A DNA stretch of 64,000 nucleotides from an uncultured Pseudomonadales bacterium (GTDB lineage: Bacteria; Pseudomonadota; Gammaproteobacteria; Pseudomonadales; Azotimanducaceae), in contig OY282447.1 of NCBI GenBank assembly GCA_958296165.1, positions 1,240,001 to 1,304,000 on the forward strand, in the 5' to 3' direction. This document shows, piece after piece, positions 53,295 to 61,670 of this stretch (position 1 is its first letter; each line of letters opens with the position of its first letter). The position numbers were made by a program, and so were the translations under genes. The notes below the pieces were generated by a model. That model ran no database searches. It saw only the letters and a list, made by a program, of their open reading frames with translations, and was not told where the DNA came from.

Positions 53295-56191
53295 GACAAG
53301 GCTTCCTACGCGCTTCACGCTACAGTCCAGGGAACATGAATCGCGAGTCGCTAGAGGCTCTTTTCGTCGGGCGCGACGATGTCATGGAAAATGTGCTGTC
53401 CCGCGTCACCAATGCGACACAAACCCAGGCGAAGCACTATGTTCTTCTGGTCGGGCCAAGGGGTTCGGGCAAAACCCACTTCCTCGCCCTCGCCTATCAT
53501 CGATTGATGGATCGGTTGCGCGCAGCCAACGCCCGCGACAGCGTCGCCGTGGCTCTGCTCAAGGAGGAGGAGTGGGGGGTCGCATCTTTCCTCGACCTCG
53601 TGGTGCGCATCTTGAGAGCCCTCGCCGATGAGGCACCACAGATCAACGCCGAAGTCGCCGGGATATACGAGAGGTTCTCGAAAGGTCACGCGGACGCCGA
53701 GGCATTCGCCGTGGCTCGGCTGAGACGACACACGCGGGGCAAGACGCTTCTACTCCTCTGCGAGAACCTGGTGGACCTGTTCGATGGTTTGGGCGAGGAG
53801 GGGCAGAAGCGGTGGCGAGCCACGATCCAGGAAGACGGCAACTGGACTATCGTTGCCTCCACGCCGTCTCTGTTCTCCGCCATCACGCTGCAGGACAACC
53901 CTTTCTACGGTTTCTTTACGATCCGCACGTTGACGAAGATCGACTTCGAAACAGGGCTCGAACTGCTCGGCAAGAAGGCCGTCCACGAAGGTGACAGGGA
54001 ACTAGCGGACTTCCTCCGCACGCCTCTCGGCCGCGCCCGCGCTCGGGCCATACACCATCTCGCCGCCGGGAACCACCGGGCCTACGTCGTCCTGTTCGAT
54101 TTCCTCGACAAGGAGTCTCTCGAGAACCTCGTCCGTCCATTCATGGAAATGGTCGACGACCTGACGCCCTACTACCAAGACCGAATGCGTCAACTCGCCC
54201 CAGCGCAGCGCAAGATCGTCGAGTTCCTGAGCCTCGAAGGCAAGCCCAAGACCATCAAGGACATTTCGATGCCCTGCCTGATGTCGCAGCAAACCTGCGC
54301 CAAACAGATTGGCGAACTAGAGGCCGCCGGATTCGTCAGTCGGACGCGCATCGGACGCAACACTTTCTGCGAGCTCTCGGAGCCATTGATGCGGATCTGC
54401 ATTGAGGTGAAAGACAACAAGACCCAGCACTTCCGTCTGTTCGTCGAGCTCCTTCGCCATTGGTTCACCAACCGTGAACTCGAACGGCGGCATGTGGCGT
54501 TCCGGCATGGCGACCACCACGCCGGTCTGGACCGTATTCACGTCGAAGAAGCGATCAGGTGCTCCCTTGCTGATGCTCACGAGCCACTCGTTGATGCGCT
54601 GGAGGTCGAAGCGAAGCGATGTTTGGAAGCTGGCGACTACCGCGGCTTGGCGACGATTAGAGAGACCTTAGTGCAGGCTGGCGGCGGGGCAGACGACTAT
54701 CGCTTGTGGGTAATGGCCCTCCTGGAGGCAGGCGACAGCCGGGCTGCGATCGCGGCCGGGCAAGCAGGCACCAATGAACACCCTGACGAAGCCGACCTCC
54801 ACCATTGGCTCACGCGCGCATTCCTTAGCGAGCGTAGATTCGTCGAGGCGCTCTCCACCATCGATCGGGCTGTCGCCCTCGAGAGCGCGAAGCCCCCCCA
54901 TCGCTGCCTCCGGGCCGACACGCTATTAATGCTCAACCAGTTCGAGGAGGCGCTCCAGGAGGCGCAAGCGGTACTCGACCTGGATCGCGACCACTGGCAC
55001 AGCTATAGGCAAATGATCAACGCCGCGACCGGTTTGGGCCGCGTTCGGGATGCCGAAGCCTACGCGACGGAACTGGTTCGGCTTGCACCCGACGAACCAA
55101 CGGCGTTGCTCACCGCATCGGAGTTTTATCTTTCCCAAGATCGGCCCGACGAAGCCCTCGAACTAGCGGACAAAGTACTAGACATCGACGCTCGGGACGA
55201 ACGGGCTCGCTACTTGCGGGGACTAGCTCTTTTTGAAGCCGGAGATTATCGGCGGGCGAGCGAGGAGTTGCGACAGTCCGCATCTCATCGCCCGAACTCC
55301 GTGTACACGCACTGCCGTCTGGCCGATTCGCTGCTCTTTTCAGGCGATTGGGAGGCGGCCGTCGCTGTGGCCGAGCACCTCGTCGAAATCGACCCGACGC
55401 ACAACCATGCGCACATTGTGCGTGGACAGGCATTGATCGAACTGGGCCACCCCGCCCAAGCGATCGCCGCCTTTGATGCACTTCTGACCACGAGCGACTG
55501 CTATTTGTTGCTGCTTGCTGCCTCATCCGCTCGCGAGATGGGCGACTACGCGTCGGCCTGCAGATACCTCGAACGGGTCGCCGAACTGCAGCCCGACAGT
55601 CAGGAACTCTGGATCGAACATACGCGGCTGTGCATCGACGAGTGCGCCTTCGACGCGGCAGCCGAGAGCGCCGCCAAGATTGGGCGGCTTCCGGGCGGTT
55701 CGCTTCTCGGCCACCTGCTTGCTACGCAGGTTGTCGCCGCAACCAAGCCTCTGCCGATCGCGCTCGATACGCTTGGGGAAGTCCTTGAATGTAGAGACTT
55801 CGACATTCACGAAGAACCGCATCTCGAAGCCGTCGTAGGGATTCTCACCGTCTCGTTACGCAGTTTCGGTCCCCGGTATCTCCCGCAAGGGTTGGCGAAG
55901 CTCCGGGACCTGTTGACGGCTCGGCTCGAAGGAGATGTCGTCGGCAGTATTCTGACGGACTTCCTGAAGGCGAACGTGAAAGACGGTTTCGCGGGCTCCT
56001 TGGCGGATTGGGAGCAGGCGTTGGAGAGTCTCGCTGTCTCGCTGACCGACCTGCCCGGCTGCCGCATCCCTGTCGCCATGCTCGAAGTAGCGGTGCGCTA
56101 CACCAAGACAGGCGACCAGAGACACTTGTTGAGCTTGCCGCTTGAACAGCGTCAGTTGCTGGAGGGCGTGCTGCCGTTCACCGCAGACTAG
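53291..56191 (+). CDS. ATPase with winged helix and TPR array, second gene of the module
   Basis: The 966-residue protein has a P-loop GPRGSGKTH (55-63), a Walker B-like LLLLCENLVDLFD, a winged-helix segment (about residues 300-370, including LMSQQTCAKQIGELEAAGFV) and then a long row of tetratricopeptide repeats (about 420-800). This NTPase-HTH-TPR order is typical of STAND signalling ATPases, where the repeats sense a ligand. ATG 53291 is chosen because it overlaps the previous stop. The trigger and effector are not visible; either nuclease-like or dynamin neighbours could be effectors, but that is speculation. Confidence 0.7.
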   Translation: MRQGFLRASRYSPGNMNRESLEALFVGRDDVMENVLSRVTNATQTQAKHYVLLVGPRGSGKTHFLALAYHRLMDRLRAANARDSVAVALLKEEEWGVASFLDLVVRILRALADEAPQINAEVAGIYERFSKGHADAEAFAVARLRRHTRGKTLLLLCENLVDLFDGLGEEGQKRWRATIQEDGNWTIVASTPSLFSAITLQDNPFYGFFTIRTLTKIDFETGLELLGKKAVHEGDRELADFLRTPLGRARARAIHHLAAGNHRAYVVLFDFLDKESLENLVRPFMEMVDDLTPYYQDRMRQLAPAQRKIVEFLSLEGKPKTIKDISMPCLMSQQTCAKQIGELEAAGFVSRTRIGRNTFCELSEPLMRICIEVKDNKTQHFRLFVELLRHWFTNRELERRHVAFRHGDHHAGLDRIHVEEAIRCSLADAHEPLVDALEVEAKRCLEAGDYRGLATIRETLVQAGGGADDYRLWVMALLEAGDSRAAIAAGQAGTNEHPDEADLHHWLTRAFLSERRFVEALSTIDRAVALESAKPPHRCLRADTLLMLNQFEEALQEAQAVLDLDRDHWHSYRQMINAATGLGRVRDAEAYATELVRLAPDEPTALLTASEFYLSQDRPDEALELADKVLDIDARDERARYLRGLALFEAGDYRRASEELRQSASHRPNSVYTHCRLADSLLFSGDWEAAVAVAEHLVEIDPTHNHAHIVRGQALIELGHPAQAIAAFDALLTTSDCYLLLLAASSAREMGDYASACRYLERVAELQPDSQELWIEHTRLCIDECAFDAAAESAAKIGRLPGGSLLGHLLATQVVAATKPLPIALDTLGEVLECRDFDIHEEPHLEAVVGILTVSLRSFGPRYLPQGLAKLRDLLTARLEGDVVGSILTDFLKANVKDGFAGSLADWEQALESLAVSLTDLPGCRIPVAMLEVAVRYTKTGDQRHLLSLPLEQRQLLEGVLPFTAD

Positions 56192-56220
56192 TGTGCCGCC
56201 CGCGGCGGCGTTCGTATTCA

Positions 56221-56300
56221 GCAAACCAGCGAGCGTTGCGACCGTTAGGTCGATGACGTAAACCAATGGCGGCGAGGAACCGGCAACCTCCGCGGGGTCG
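56221..56300 (-). pseudogene. Decayed fragment of a C5-cytosine methyltransferase
   Basis: On the minus strand this stretch resembles the region between motifs VI and VIII of the methylase at 46-47 kb (compare EVCRFLAALGYVIDLVVVNARWFA there with CRFLAAIG, VIDLTVA and NARWFAEYE here). The matching pieces lie in different frames, so it is a frameshifted remnant of about 80 bases. The rest of the gene is gone. Confidence 0.5.
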
Positions 56301-56336
56301 GCCGCAGCGAACGCAAGGAGCGGCCCCCCTAGAAGA

Positions 56337-56670
56337 AGAAAAAATTAACTGAGTGATTAAGTGCGACCAAATGTGTCGCACATAGCCATTAATCTGCGCT
56401 GCAACTCAATCAAACGCAAAGAAAATTGGTGTTCTCCGTTTTGCCAGCCGCAACCGACTCTCCGGCGCAGGTTCAACCCCGCTCAGAGGCCCCGTCGCCA
56501 AGAACAGCAGGGCTGCTTCGACCTCTCGCCGGACGGGAAGCGCAGGCACCAACCTCGCTGCAAGCTCCAAGACCGCCAACCGAGATGCCGCCGCCACGCC
56601 GAGCGACGCCCACCGCGGGCTTCACGCTAAGCTCCGTTCGGAAGAGCCGGGACACCCGGGCCGCCAGTTG
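56337..56670 (+). repeat. Leader copy 1 of the WYL operon leader, with operator-like palindrome
   Basis: About 330 bases resemble 57312-57645. Shared blocks include GTGCGAC-N7-GTCGCAC (56361-56381), the 26-base motif, PAATDSPAQVQPR-coding sequence and TTCACGCTAAGCTCCG near the end. Indels that break any single frame suggest it acts as DNA or RNA rather than protein. Copy 1 is followed by a short frame, not by a WYL gene. Confidence 0.8.
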
Positions 56671-56707
56671 ACACCACCGTCGAAGAACAGCCAACCTGAA
56701 TCGCGTC

Positions 56708-56923
56708 ATGTCCCGAACCCGCCGCAAAGGCCAGCCTTTGCTCCACAATGATCGCGCCGCGAGCGTGGTCGACTATCGCAACGGTTTAGTCGCCAAAGGG
56801 TACGCGGACAGCGGCGGGGCAAAGATGCCATTGACCCGCGCTAGGCGGCGAGTGTGGAAGTACGCGGCGAACCAAGAGTTGAGGGAGCTTGGTGCTGATG
56901 CTGAACACGAACGAATTGGGTGA
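56708..56923 (+). CDS. Small basic hypothetical protein (71 residues)
   Basis: ATG 56708 opens a frame (MSRTRRKGQPLLHNDRAASV...) that stands where the WYL gene stands after leader copy 2. The product is basic and not recognised. There is no strong ribosome binding site. It may be a real small gene or a decayed remnant; the surrounding 56671-57160 holds nothing else I can support. Confidence 0.35.
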   Translation: MSRTRRKGQPLLHNDRAASVVDYRNGLVAKGYADSGGAKMPLTRARRRVWKYAANQELRELGADAEHERIG

Positions 56924-57162
56924 AGTCGGAATAACACGGCATGAAGCCGATGCCGAACGATGCGGCGTCCCCGGCTGCGATGGCAAATGCCTGACCGCCA
57001 CGGCGCTGGCGGCTACGTCAGACGGCGGCTGACACGCTAACGTGAGTGCCCAAGGCGCATGGCGACACGGCCACCGCAAGGTCGGTGGGAGGCGCGATGT
57101 GATGGGTTATGTCGTCGCCGCCCCGACGCAGCTCGTTGGTGGCTAGCACGGCGGTCTGCTGC

Positions 57163-57267
57163 TCAGGTGCCAACCGGCGTTTCGCGGAGAAATAGTCGAT
57201 AGTCATGTTTCAGTGGTTCCGCTCTGGCACCGTCAATAGGGAGATCGAACTTGATGGTCTTCTTCAT
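57163..57267 (-). CDS. Short frame, possibly a truncated small gene
   Basis: ATG 57267 on the minus strand has GGAG six bases upstream and reads MKKTIKFDLPIDGARAEPLK and on to TGA after 34 residues. The start resembles the beginning of small conserved proteins that continue further, so it is probably truncated. It is divergent from leader copy 2. Confidence 0.35.
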   Translation of the reverse strand: MKKTIKFDLPIDGARAEPLKHDYRLFLRETPVGT

Positions 57268-57311
57268 TGACTGCTCCGAGTCGAACGCCGTCGAAACGTG
57301 GCGGCCGGGGA

Positions 57312-57645
57312 CAAAAGAAGAAAATATGATTGAGTGCGACCGAATGTGTCGCACATAGCCCGTAGTCTGCGCTGCAAGTCAATCAACGCAGAGAAGATCA
57401 ATGCTCTCCGCTGGCCAGCAGCGACAGACTTTCCGGCGCAGGCTCAACCCCGTTTCGCGGCGTTGGCGCCACGAGCCGCACGGCTGCTTCGACTTCGCGC
57501 CGGCCACGGCAGCGCAGGCTGTCTCCTCGCAAGCTCCAAGACCTCCGGCCGAAGCGTTGCCCCAACGCCGGACAACGCCGGCAAGCTCTCCGGCGGCGGG
57601 CTTCACGCTAAGCTCCGCTCCGAAAAGCCGGAACACCCGAGGAGA
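57312..57645 (+). repeat. Leader copy 2, upstream of the WYL gene, with operator-like palindrome
   Basis: This is the second copy of the leader described at 56337. It keeps the perfect palindrome GTGCGAC-CGAATGT-GTCGCAC (57334-57354) directly after a TATGAT (57325-57330), so a protein bound there would cover the start of transcription. The copy ends with GAGGAG, the ribosome binding site of the WYL gene. A WYL regulator often represses its own operon, so the palindrome is a candidate site. Confidence 0.8.
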
Positions 57646-57652
57646 CTTGGCC

Positions 57653-58684
57653 ATGCGGTACGAACGCCTCAGCGACATCACGCGCCTAGCCATCCGTCTG
57701 CAGGGGCTGCGAGGCGGCATGACCATTGCGGAAGTCGCCGAGCAGTTTGACGTCAGCCGACGAACTGCGGAGCGCCTGCGCGATGCGGTGGAACAGGCAT
57801 TCGGCCCGTTGGACACGGTGGAGGGAGATGGCCGACAAATCCGTTGGCGCTTGCAATCCCCTGCCTTGCGGCAGCTGGTGCGGGTGTCGTCCGACGAGCT
57901 GGCGGAGCTGAACTTGGCAGCGGAGAGCCTGGAGCGCACCGGCCTTGCCGAACGCGCCGAAGCGCTCAAGGACCTGGCCCTCAAGCTGCGCGCCATTTCG
58001 CAGCCGCGTTCGCGTGAGGACTTGGACGCCGACCTGGAGGCTCTGATGGGCGCCGAGGGGCTGGCGATGCGGGCCGGGCCGCGGCCGCAACTGCAGAAAG
58101 GTCTGCTCGCCCTGCTGCGCGAAGCCATCAAGACCGACCGCGTGGTGGCGCTGCGCTACTTCGGCCAATCCTCGAAGAAGCTGAGCTGGCAGCGCGTTCA
58201 GCCCTACGGCGTGCTCTACGGCAACCGCGCGTTCCTGGTAGGGAAGACGGCGTGGGGCAGGAGGATACGGCTCTGGCGGCTGGCGAACGCCAGCGAAGTG
58301 CGAATCACCGATCGAACCTTCGAGCGGGATCCGAACTTCGACCTGCGCGGCTACGCCAGGCAGTCCTTCGGCACCTATCAGGAACGGCCCGTGCGGGTGG
58401 TGCTGCGGTTCGCCGCCGACGTGGCGCGGGACGCCACCGCTTTTCTGTTCCACCCCGACCAGACTACCACGGCAAACGAGGACGGTTCGCTGACGGTGCG
58501 CTTCAAGGCGGGCGGCCTGAACGAAATGAGCTGGCATTTGGTTACTTGGCAGGAGAGCGTCACCGTGGAACGGCCCCTCGCCCTGCGCCGCCGTTTGGCC
58601 GACCTGTGCTCAACCTTGGCGGCGCACCATGCACTCCCGGACTCCGCTCCGCCAAGTGCCTCCACTAGGGGCACCAACCCATGA
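57653..58684 (+). CDS. WYL-domain transcriptional regulator
   Basis: The 343-residue protein has an N-terminal winged helix-turn-helix (MTIAEVAEQFDVSRRTAERL) and a WYL domain (WQRVQPYGVLYGNRAFLVGK, RLWRLANASEV) plus a WCX-type C-terminal region (VRVVLRFAADVARD). WYL regulators frequently control phage-defence operons and can sense ligands or nucleic acid. ATG 57653 is supported by GAGGAG; the frame is open 84 codons further upstream but those match the noncoding leader repeat. The next gene overlaps by four bases (ATGA). Confidence 0.9.
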   Translation: MRYERLSDITRLAIRLQGLRGGMTIAEVAEQFDVSRRTAERLRDAVEQAFGPLDTVEGDGRQIRWRLQSPALRQLVRVSSDELAELNLAAESLERTGLAERAEALKDLALKLRAISQPRSREDLDADLEALMGAEGLAMRAGPRPQLQKGLLALLREAIKTDRVVALRYFGQSSKKLSWQRVQPYGVLYGNRAFLVGKTAWGRRIRLWRLANASEVRITDRTFERDPNFDLRGYARQSFGTYQERPVRVVLRFAADVARDATAFLFHPDQTTTANEDGSLTVRFKAGGLNEMSWHLVTWQESVTVERPLALRRRLADLCSTLAAHHALPDSAPPSASTRGTNP

Positions 58685-59523
58685 CCTTGTTCACCCGCAA
58701 CGCACCCGTGCTGGAGACCGATGCGCTGGCCGGCAGGAGCGTGCTGTGCGTCGGCCTGGGCAGCGGCGGATCGACCGTCGCCGACCTGCTGGCGCGCTCC
58801 GGCGTGGGGCGTTTCGTGCTCTGGGACCATGACAGCCTGGAGCCCCACAACGTGGCGCGGCACGTCTGCACGCAGCGAGACCTCGGCCGCCCGAAGGCGA
58901 GCGCGATGCGCGACCACGTCCTCTCCATCAATCCCGCAGCCCAAGTGGAGGCCGTCCACCGCGACGCCGTCAAGGCAGGCCAAGCGCTGGCCGAGGCGGT
59001 GGCGGGCGTGGACTGCGTGGTGGCGGGCACCGACAACAACGCCTCCCGCTTTGCGATCAATGCGGCGGCCGTCGGCGCCGCCAAGCCGGCCTACTACGGG
59101 CGCGCCTTCGCCCGCGCCTGCGGCGGCGACGTCATCCAAGTCCTGCCGGAACGGAACATGCCCTGCTACGCCTGCCACGCCGAGGAACGGATGGTCGACG
59201 AGGAGGTTTCCTCGGCAAGAGACGCCGAGCGGACCGCCTACGCGGACAAGCCGACGCCCATCGAGCCGGGCCTGGCCGTGGACATTCAGCCCATCGCCAA
59301 CATGATCGCCCGTCTGGTGGTCCTGCGCCTGTGCGCAGGCACCGGCTCGTCTCTGGAGGACACCGCGGACGAACTGGACGCGCCGCTCTACCTATGGGCG
59401 AACCAGCGCAAGGAGACCTTCGCCAGTTGGCGGCCGATGGAGCGCAGCTACAGCCGCATGGCCATTCTGCGCTGGTACGCCGTCGGCATGAAGAGGAATC
59501 CGGAGTGCATGACATGTGCGTAG
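58681..59523 (+). CDS. E1-like ThiF-family adenylyltransferase
   Basis: E1-like enzymes adenylate the C-terminal glycine of a ubiquitin-like protein and pass it to an E2. The 280-residue protein has the nucleotide loop VGLGSGGST (24-32), the ATP/Mg pattern WDHDSLEPHNVARHV with Asp49/51, Asn57 and Arg60, a GTDNNASRF segment and two CxxC pairs (Cys162/165 and Cys276/279) that probably hold zinc. There is no fused E2 domain, unlike Cap2 of type II CBASS. It overlaps both neighbours. Confidence 0.9.
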   Translation: MTLFTRNAPVLETDALAGRSVLCVGLGSGGSTVADLLARSGVGRFVLWDHDSLEPHNVARHVCTQRDLGRPKASAMRDHVLSINPAAQVEAVHRDAVKAGQALAEAVAGVDCVVAGTDNNASRFAINAAAVGAAKPAYYGRAFARACGGDVIQVLPERNMPCYACHAEERMVDEEVSSARDAERTAYADKPTPIEPGLAVDIQPIANMIARLVVLRLCAGTGSSLEDTADELDAPLYLWANQRKETFASWRPMERSYSRMAILRWYAVGMKRNPECMTCA

Positions 59524-60524
59524 CGCAATGGCAGTCGTCTTTCCCACCGCAGCCCAACGGCGGCCGTGCATGGACTGAGGCCGGCAAGGCGCTGATCTAC
59601 GCCGATGAAGCGCAGCGCATCGCCCGCTTCGCGCACGAATGCCCAGACATCGAGACGGGCGGCGACCTGTTCGGCTACTGGACGCACAGCGGCGCGCCGA
59701 TGGTCTCCTACGCCATCGGCCCGGGCCGCAGCAGCCGCCACCATCCGACGAGCTTCTACCAGGACGCCGACTGGCTGCACGACCAAGGCGTTCGCCTCTA
59801 CGACCGGCATGGCCTGCAGCACGTGGGCCAGTGGCATTCCCATCACCGGCTTGGCGTCAATCTTCCAAGCGCAGGCGACATCCGCACCGTCGTGCGCGGC
59901 ATGGCGGCGAGGAATTGGTCCAGGTTCCTTCTGATGATCGCCACCCTGCCCCCGCATTCGGACAGCCCGGTGATGCAGAACTACTATCTCGTGCGCCCAG
60001 ACGGCCGCCACCGACCCGTGCGCATCCAAGTGCTCAACGGCGGCAGCCCGTTCCGAACCCGGCCGGACGAGCCCAGAGAGGAGCCCATCCTGCGACCGGC
60101 GGAAGGAGTGCATTGGCGCCCGGGACCGATGACGCCGCCAGCCCGCAATCGGGTTGCGACCTTCCCCGGAGCCTGGTTCGCCACCGAACCGGGCAAGGCG
60201 CGCTTCCGGCGCATCGCCACCGATCTGGAGCGAGAGGGGATGGCGTGCCGCATTCACCTGTCCGGCGACGGCCGGGGACTGAGGCTCAGCCTGCCCGACG
60301 CGGAGCTGCTGCTGGGCGCGGACTTTCCGGCTTCGCCTCCGCAACTGCTATCCGGCGCGCGCGCCGATGGCATAGCTTGGACGCCGTCCACGAATCTCGT
60401 CGACTGGTATCTGTCCTGGCAGGCTGGCGCCCCGGAGCCTGCTCGGCGGCATGGGCAAACCGACGGCGAACGCCCGTCCGCCGCCGCTCCAAGCCCAACT
60501 CCCGGAGCCGCGAATGACCTTTGA
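59514..60524 (+). CDS. JAB/JAMM-domain isopeptidase with extra C-terminal domain
   Basis: JAMM metalloproteases remove or process ubiquitin-like modifiers. The catalytic set is complete: Glu47 in DIETGGDLFGYW, His108 and His110 in GQWHSHH, Ser119 and Asp122 in LPSAGDI. The 336-residue protein continues after about residue 170 with a second region (RFRRIATDLEREGMACRIHL, LGADFPASPPQLLSG, TNLVDWYLSW) whose FPxxPP pattern recalls E2/RWD folds without a catalytic Cys. It overlaps E1 by ten bases and E2 by eleven, so all three are translated together. Confidence 0.87.
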   Translation: MCVAQWQSSFPPQPNGGRAWTEAGKALIYADEAQRIARFAHECPDIETGGDLFGYWTHSGAPMVSYAIGPGRSSRHHPTSFYQDADWLHDQGVRLYDRHGLQHVGQWHSHHRLGVNLPSAGDIRTVVRGMAARNWSRFLLMIATLPPHSDSPVMQNYYLVRPDGRHRPVRIQVLNGGSPFRTRPDEPREEPILRPAEGVHWRPGPMTPPARNRVATFPGAWFATEPGKARFRRIATDLEREGMACRIHLSGDGRGLRLSLPDAELLLGADFPASPPQLLSGARADGIAWTPSTNLVDWYLSWQAGAPEPARRHGQTDGERPSAAAPSPTPGAANDL

Positions 60525-61119
60525 AGCCGTTGAGACCATCCTCCGTGACTTCACCGAGAACAACGTCGTCGCGCCCGAACGGCGAGGGCTGCAGGCGGTG
60601 CTTGCAGTCGTTGAGGCCTTGGCGGACGAGTTCATTGGGAACGACGCCGCGCCTGCCCCGAACGAGTGCCGGATGACCTCCCAGGCAATGGCGAGGTTGC
60701 AGAAGGAGCAGGCGCTTCTGAAGACCTACTTTCCCGCCTTCCGCATTCAGTGTCCCGACGACCCGGAACGAGCCGGCGCCGTCGGCACCCTGACCACCAA
60801 CGCCGGCAACGAGTACGGCCTGTGGATCCCGTTGGGAACGACCTTTCCGAACGAGCGGCCGGAGATGTTCGTGGTTTCACCCAAGAGCTTGAAGAACCGC
60901 CGCGGAAAAAGGCTGGCCAAGATCGGCACCAACGCCGCCATGCATCTGCTGGCGCCGAATGAGCACGGCCATCCGCAGATCTGCCACCACAACGACGCTT
61001 CCTGGACGCCCAACGTCACCCTGTACAAGGTTGTGATGAAGGCGCGGCTGTGGCTTGAGGCATACGAAATGCACAAGGCCACGGGCAAGGACATAGACCA
61101 CTACCTGCCGCACATGTGA
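60514..61119 (+). CDS. E2-like ubiquitin-conjugating protein
   Basis: The 201-residue protein has a helical N-terminus and an E2 (UBC) fold marked by LGTTFPNERPEMFV and by the active-site region HPQICHHN with Cys157, then WTPNVTLYKVV. The HPxxC...WxPxxTL order is the hallmark of E2 enzymes, where Cys takes the modifier from E1. An extra helical tail (KARLWLEAYEMHKATGKDID) resembles other bacterial E2-like proteins. ATG 60514 has GGAG seven bases upstream. Confidence 0.88.
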   Translation: MTFEAVETILRDFTENNVVAPERRGLQAVLAVVEALADEFIGNDAAPAPNECRMTSQAMARLQKEQALLKTYFPAFRIQCPDDPERAGAVGTLTTNAGNEYGLWIPLGTTFPNERPEMFVVSPKSLKNRRGKRLAKIGTNAAMHLLAPNEHGHPQICHHNDASWTPNVTLYKVVMKARLWLEAYEMHKATGKDIDHYLPHM

Positions 61120-61164
61120 GGCGGGAACGGATTTCAACCAAACGGTGTTTTAGGAGACATCATC

Positions 61165-61581
61165 ATGAGCAACTTCAGCGACAAAGACCCCGGGCAGGAC
61201 GACCTGCGGGGCACCTTCGAAACCTTTGGCGCCGGCGGCGAAAATGGCGACGAACTGATCTTCGACCCAGCCACGGGAGAACTCCGCAGCGCCCGCGACG
61301 CGGAGGACCCCGATCGCGTTCCGGCCACCCAAATGGCCCGCGAGGGCTTCTTCCGGCGTGAACGCGACCTAGCGGCCCTGCCTCCGGCCGTCCGCGAGGC
61401 GGGCAGCACGCTTGCGCCACCGGCGGAGGGCGAAGGCGAGGAACTGGTTTTCGACAGCGAAACCAAGGAACTCCAGGCCGTCGACAGTGCGGAGGCGACG
61501 GACCGCGTTCCGGCCACGCGAATGGCGCGGGAGGGGTTCTTTTGCTACGGTAGCAGGGCCAAAGGAGGGAGTGGCATCTAG
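61165..61581 (+). CDS. Two-repeat acidic protein ending in Gly-Gly-Ser-Gly-Ile
   Basis: The 138-residue protein is made of two related halves with an exact period of 63 residues: DELIFDPATGEL (29-40) and EELVFDSETKEL (92-103), then DRVPATQMAREGFF (50-63) and DRVPATRMAREGFF (113-126). After the second copy comes CYGSRAKGGSGI, where Gly134-Gly135 are followed by three residues. That is the layout of a modifier precursor that a JAMM protease would trim. No beta-grasp fold is evident, so it may instead be a conjugation target or adaptor. AGGAGA precedes ATG 61165. Confidence 0.75.
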   Translation: MSNFSDKDPGQDDLRGTFETFGAGGENGDELIFDPATGELRSARDAEDPDRVPATQMAREGFFRRERDLAALPPAVREAGSTLAPPAEGEGEELVFDSETKELQAVDSAEATDRVPATRMAREGFFCYGSRAKGGSGI

Positions 61582-61670
61582 GTGAGGGGTGCCGGGGGTG
61601 CCGGGAAGGCTGCCAGACCATCACCAACCAAGACGGCGTCCCGAGGACATTTGCGAGGACAACACTGATA

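Noticed and set aside
57401-57652. 84-residue N-terminal extension of the WYL regulator
   Set aside because: The segment belongs to a repeated leader with frame-breaking indels between copies, and GAGGAG stands before ATG 57653.
57653-61119. Classification as type II CBASS
   Set aside because: There is no CD-NTase cyclase in the window, E1 and E2 are not fused, and no typical CBASS effector is present.
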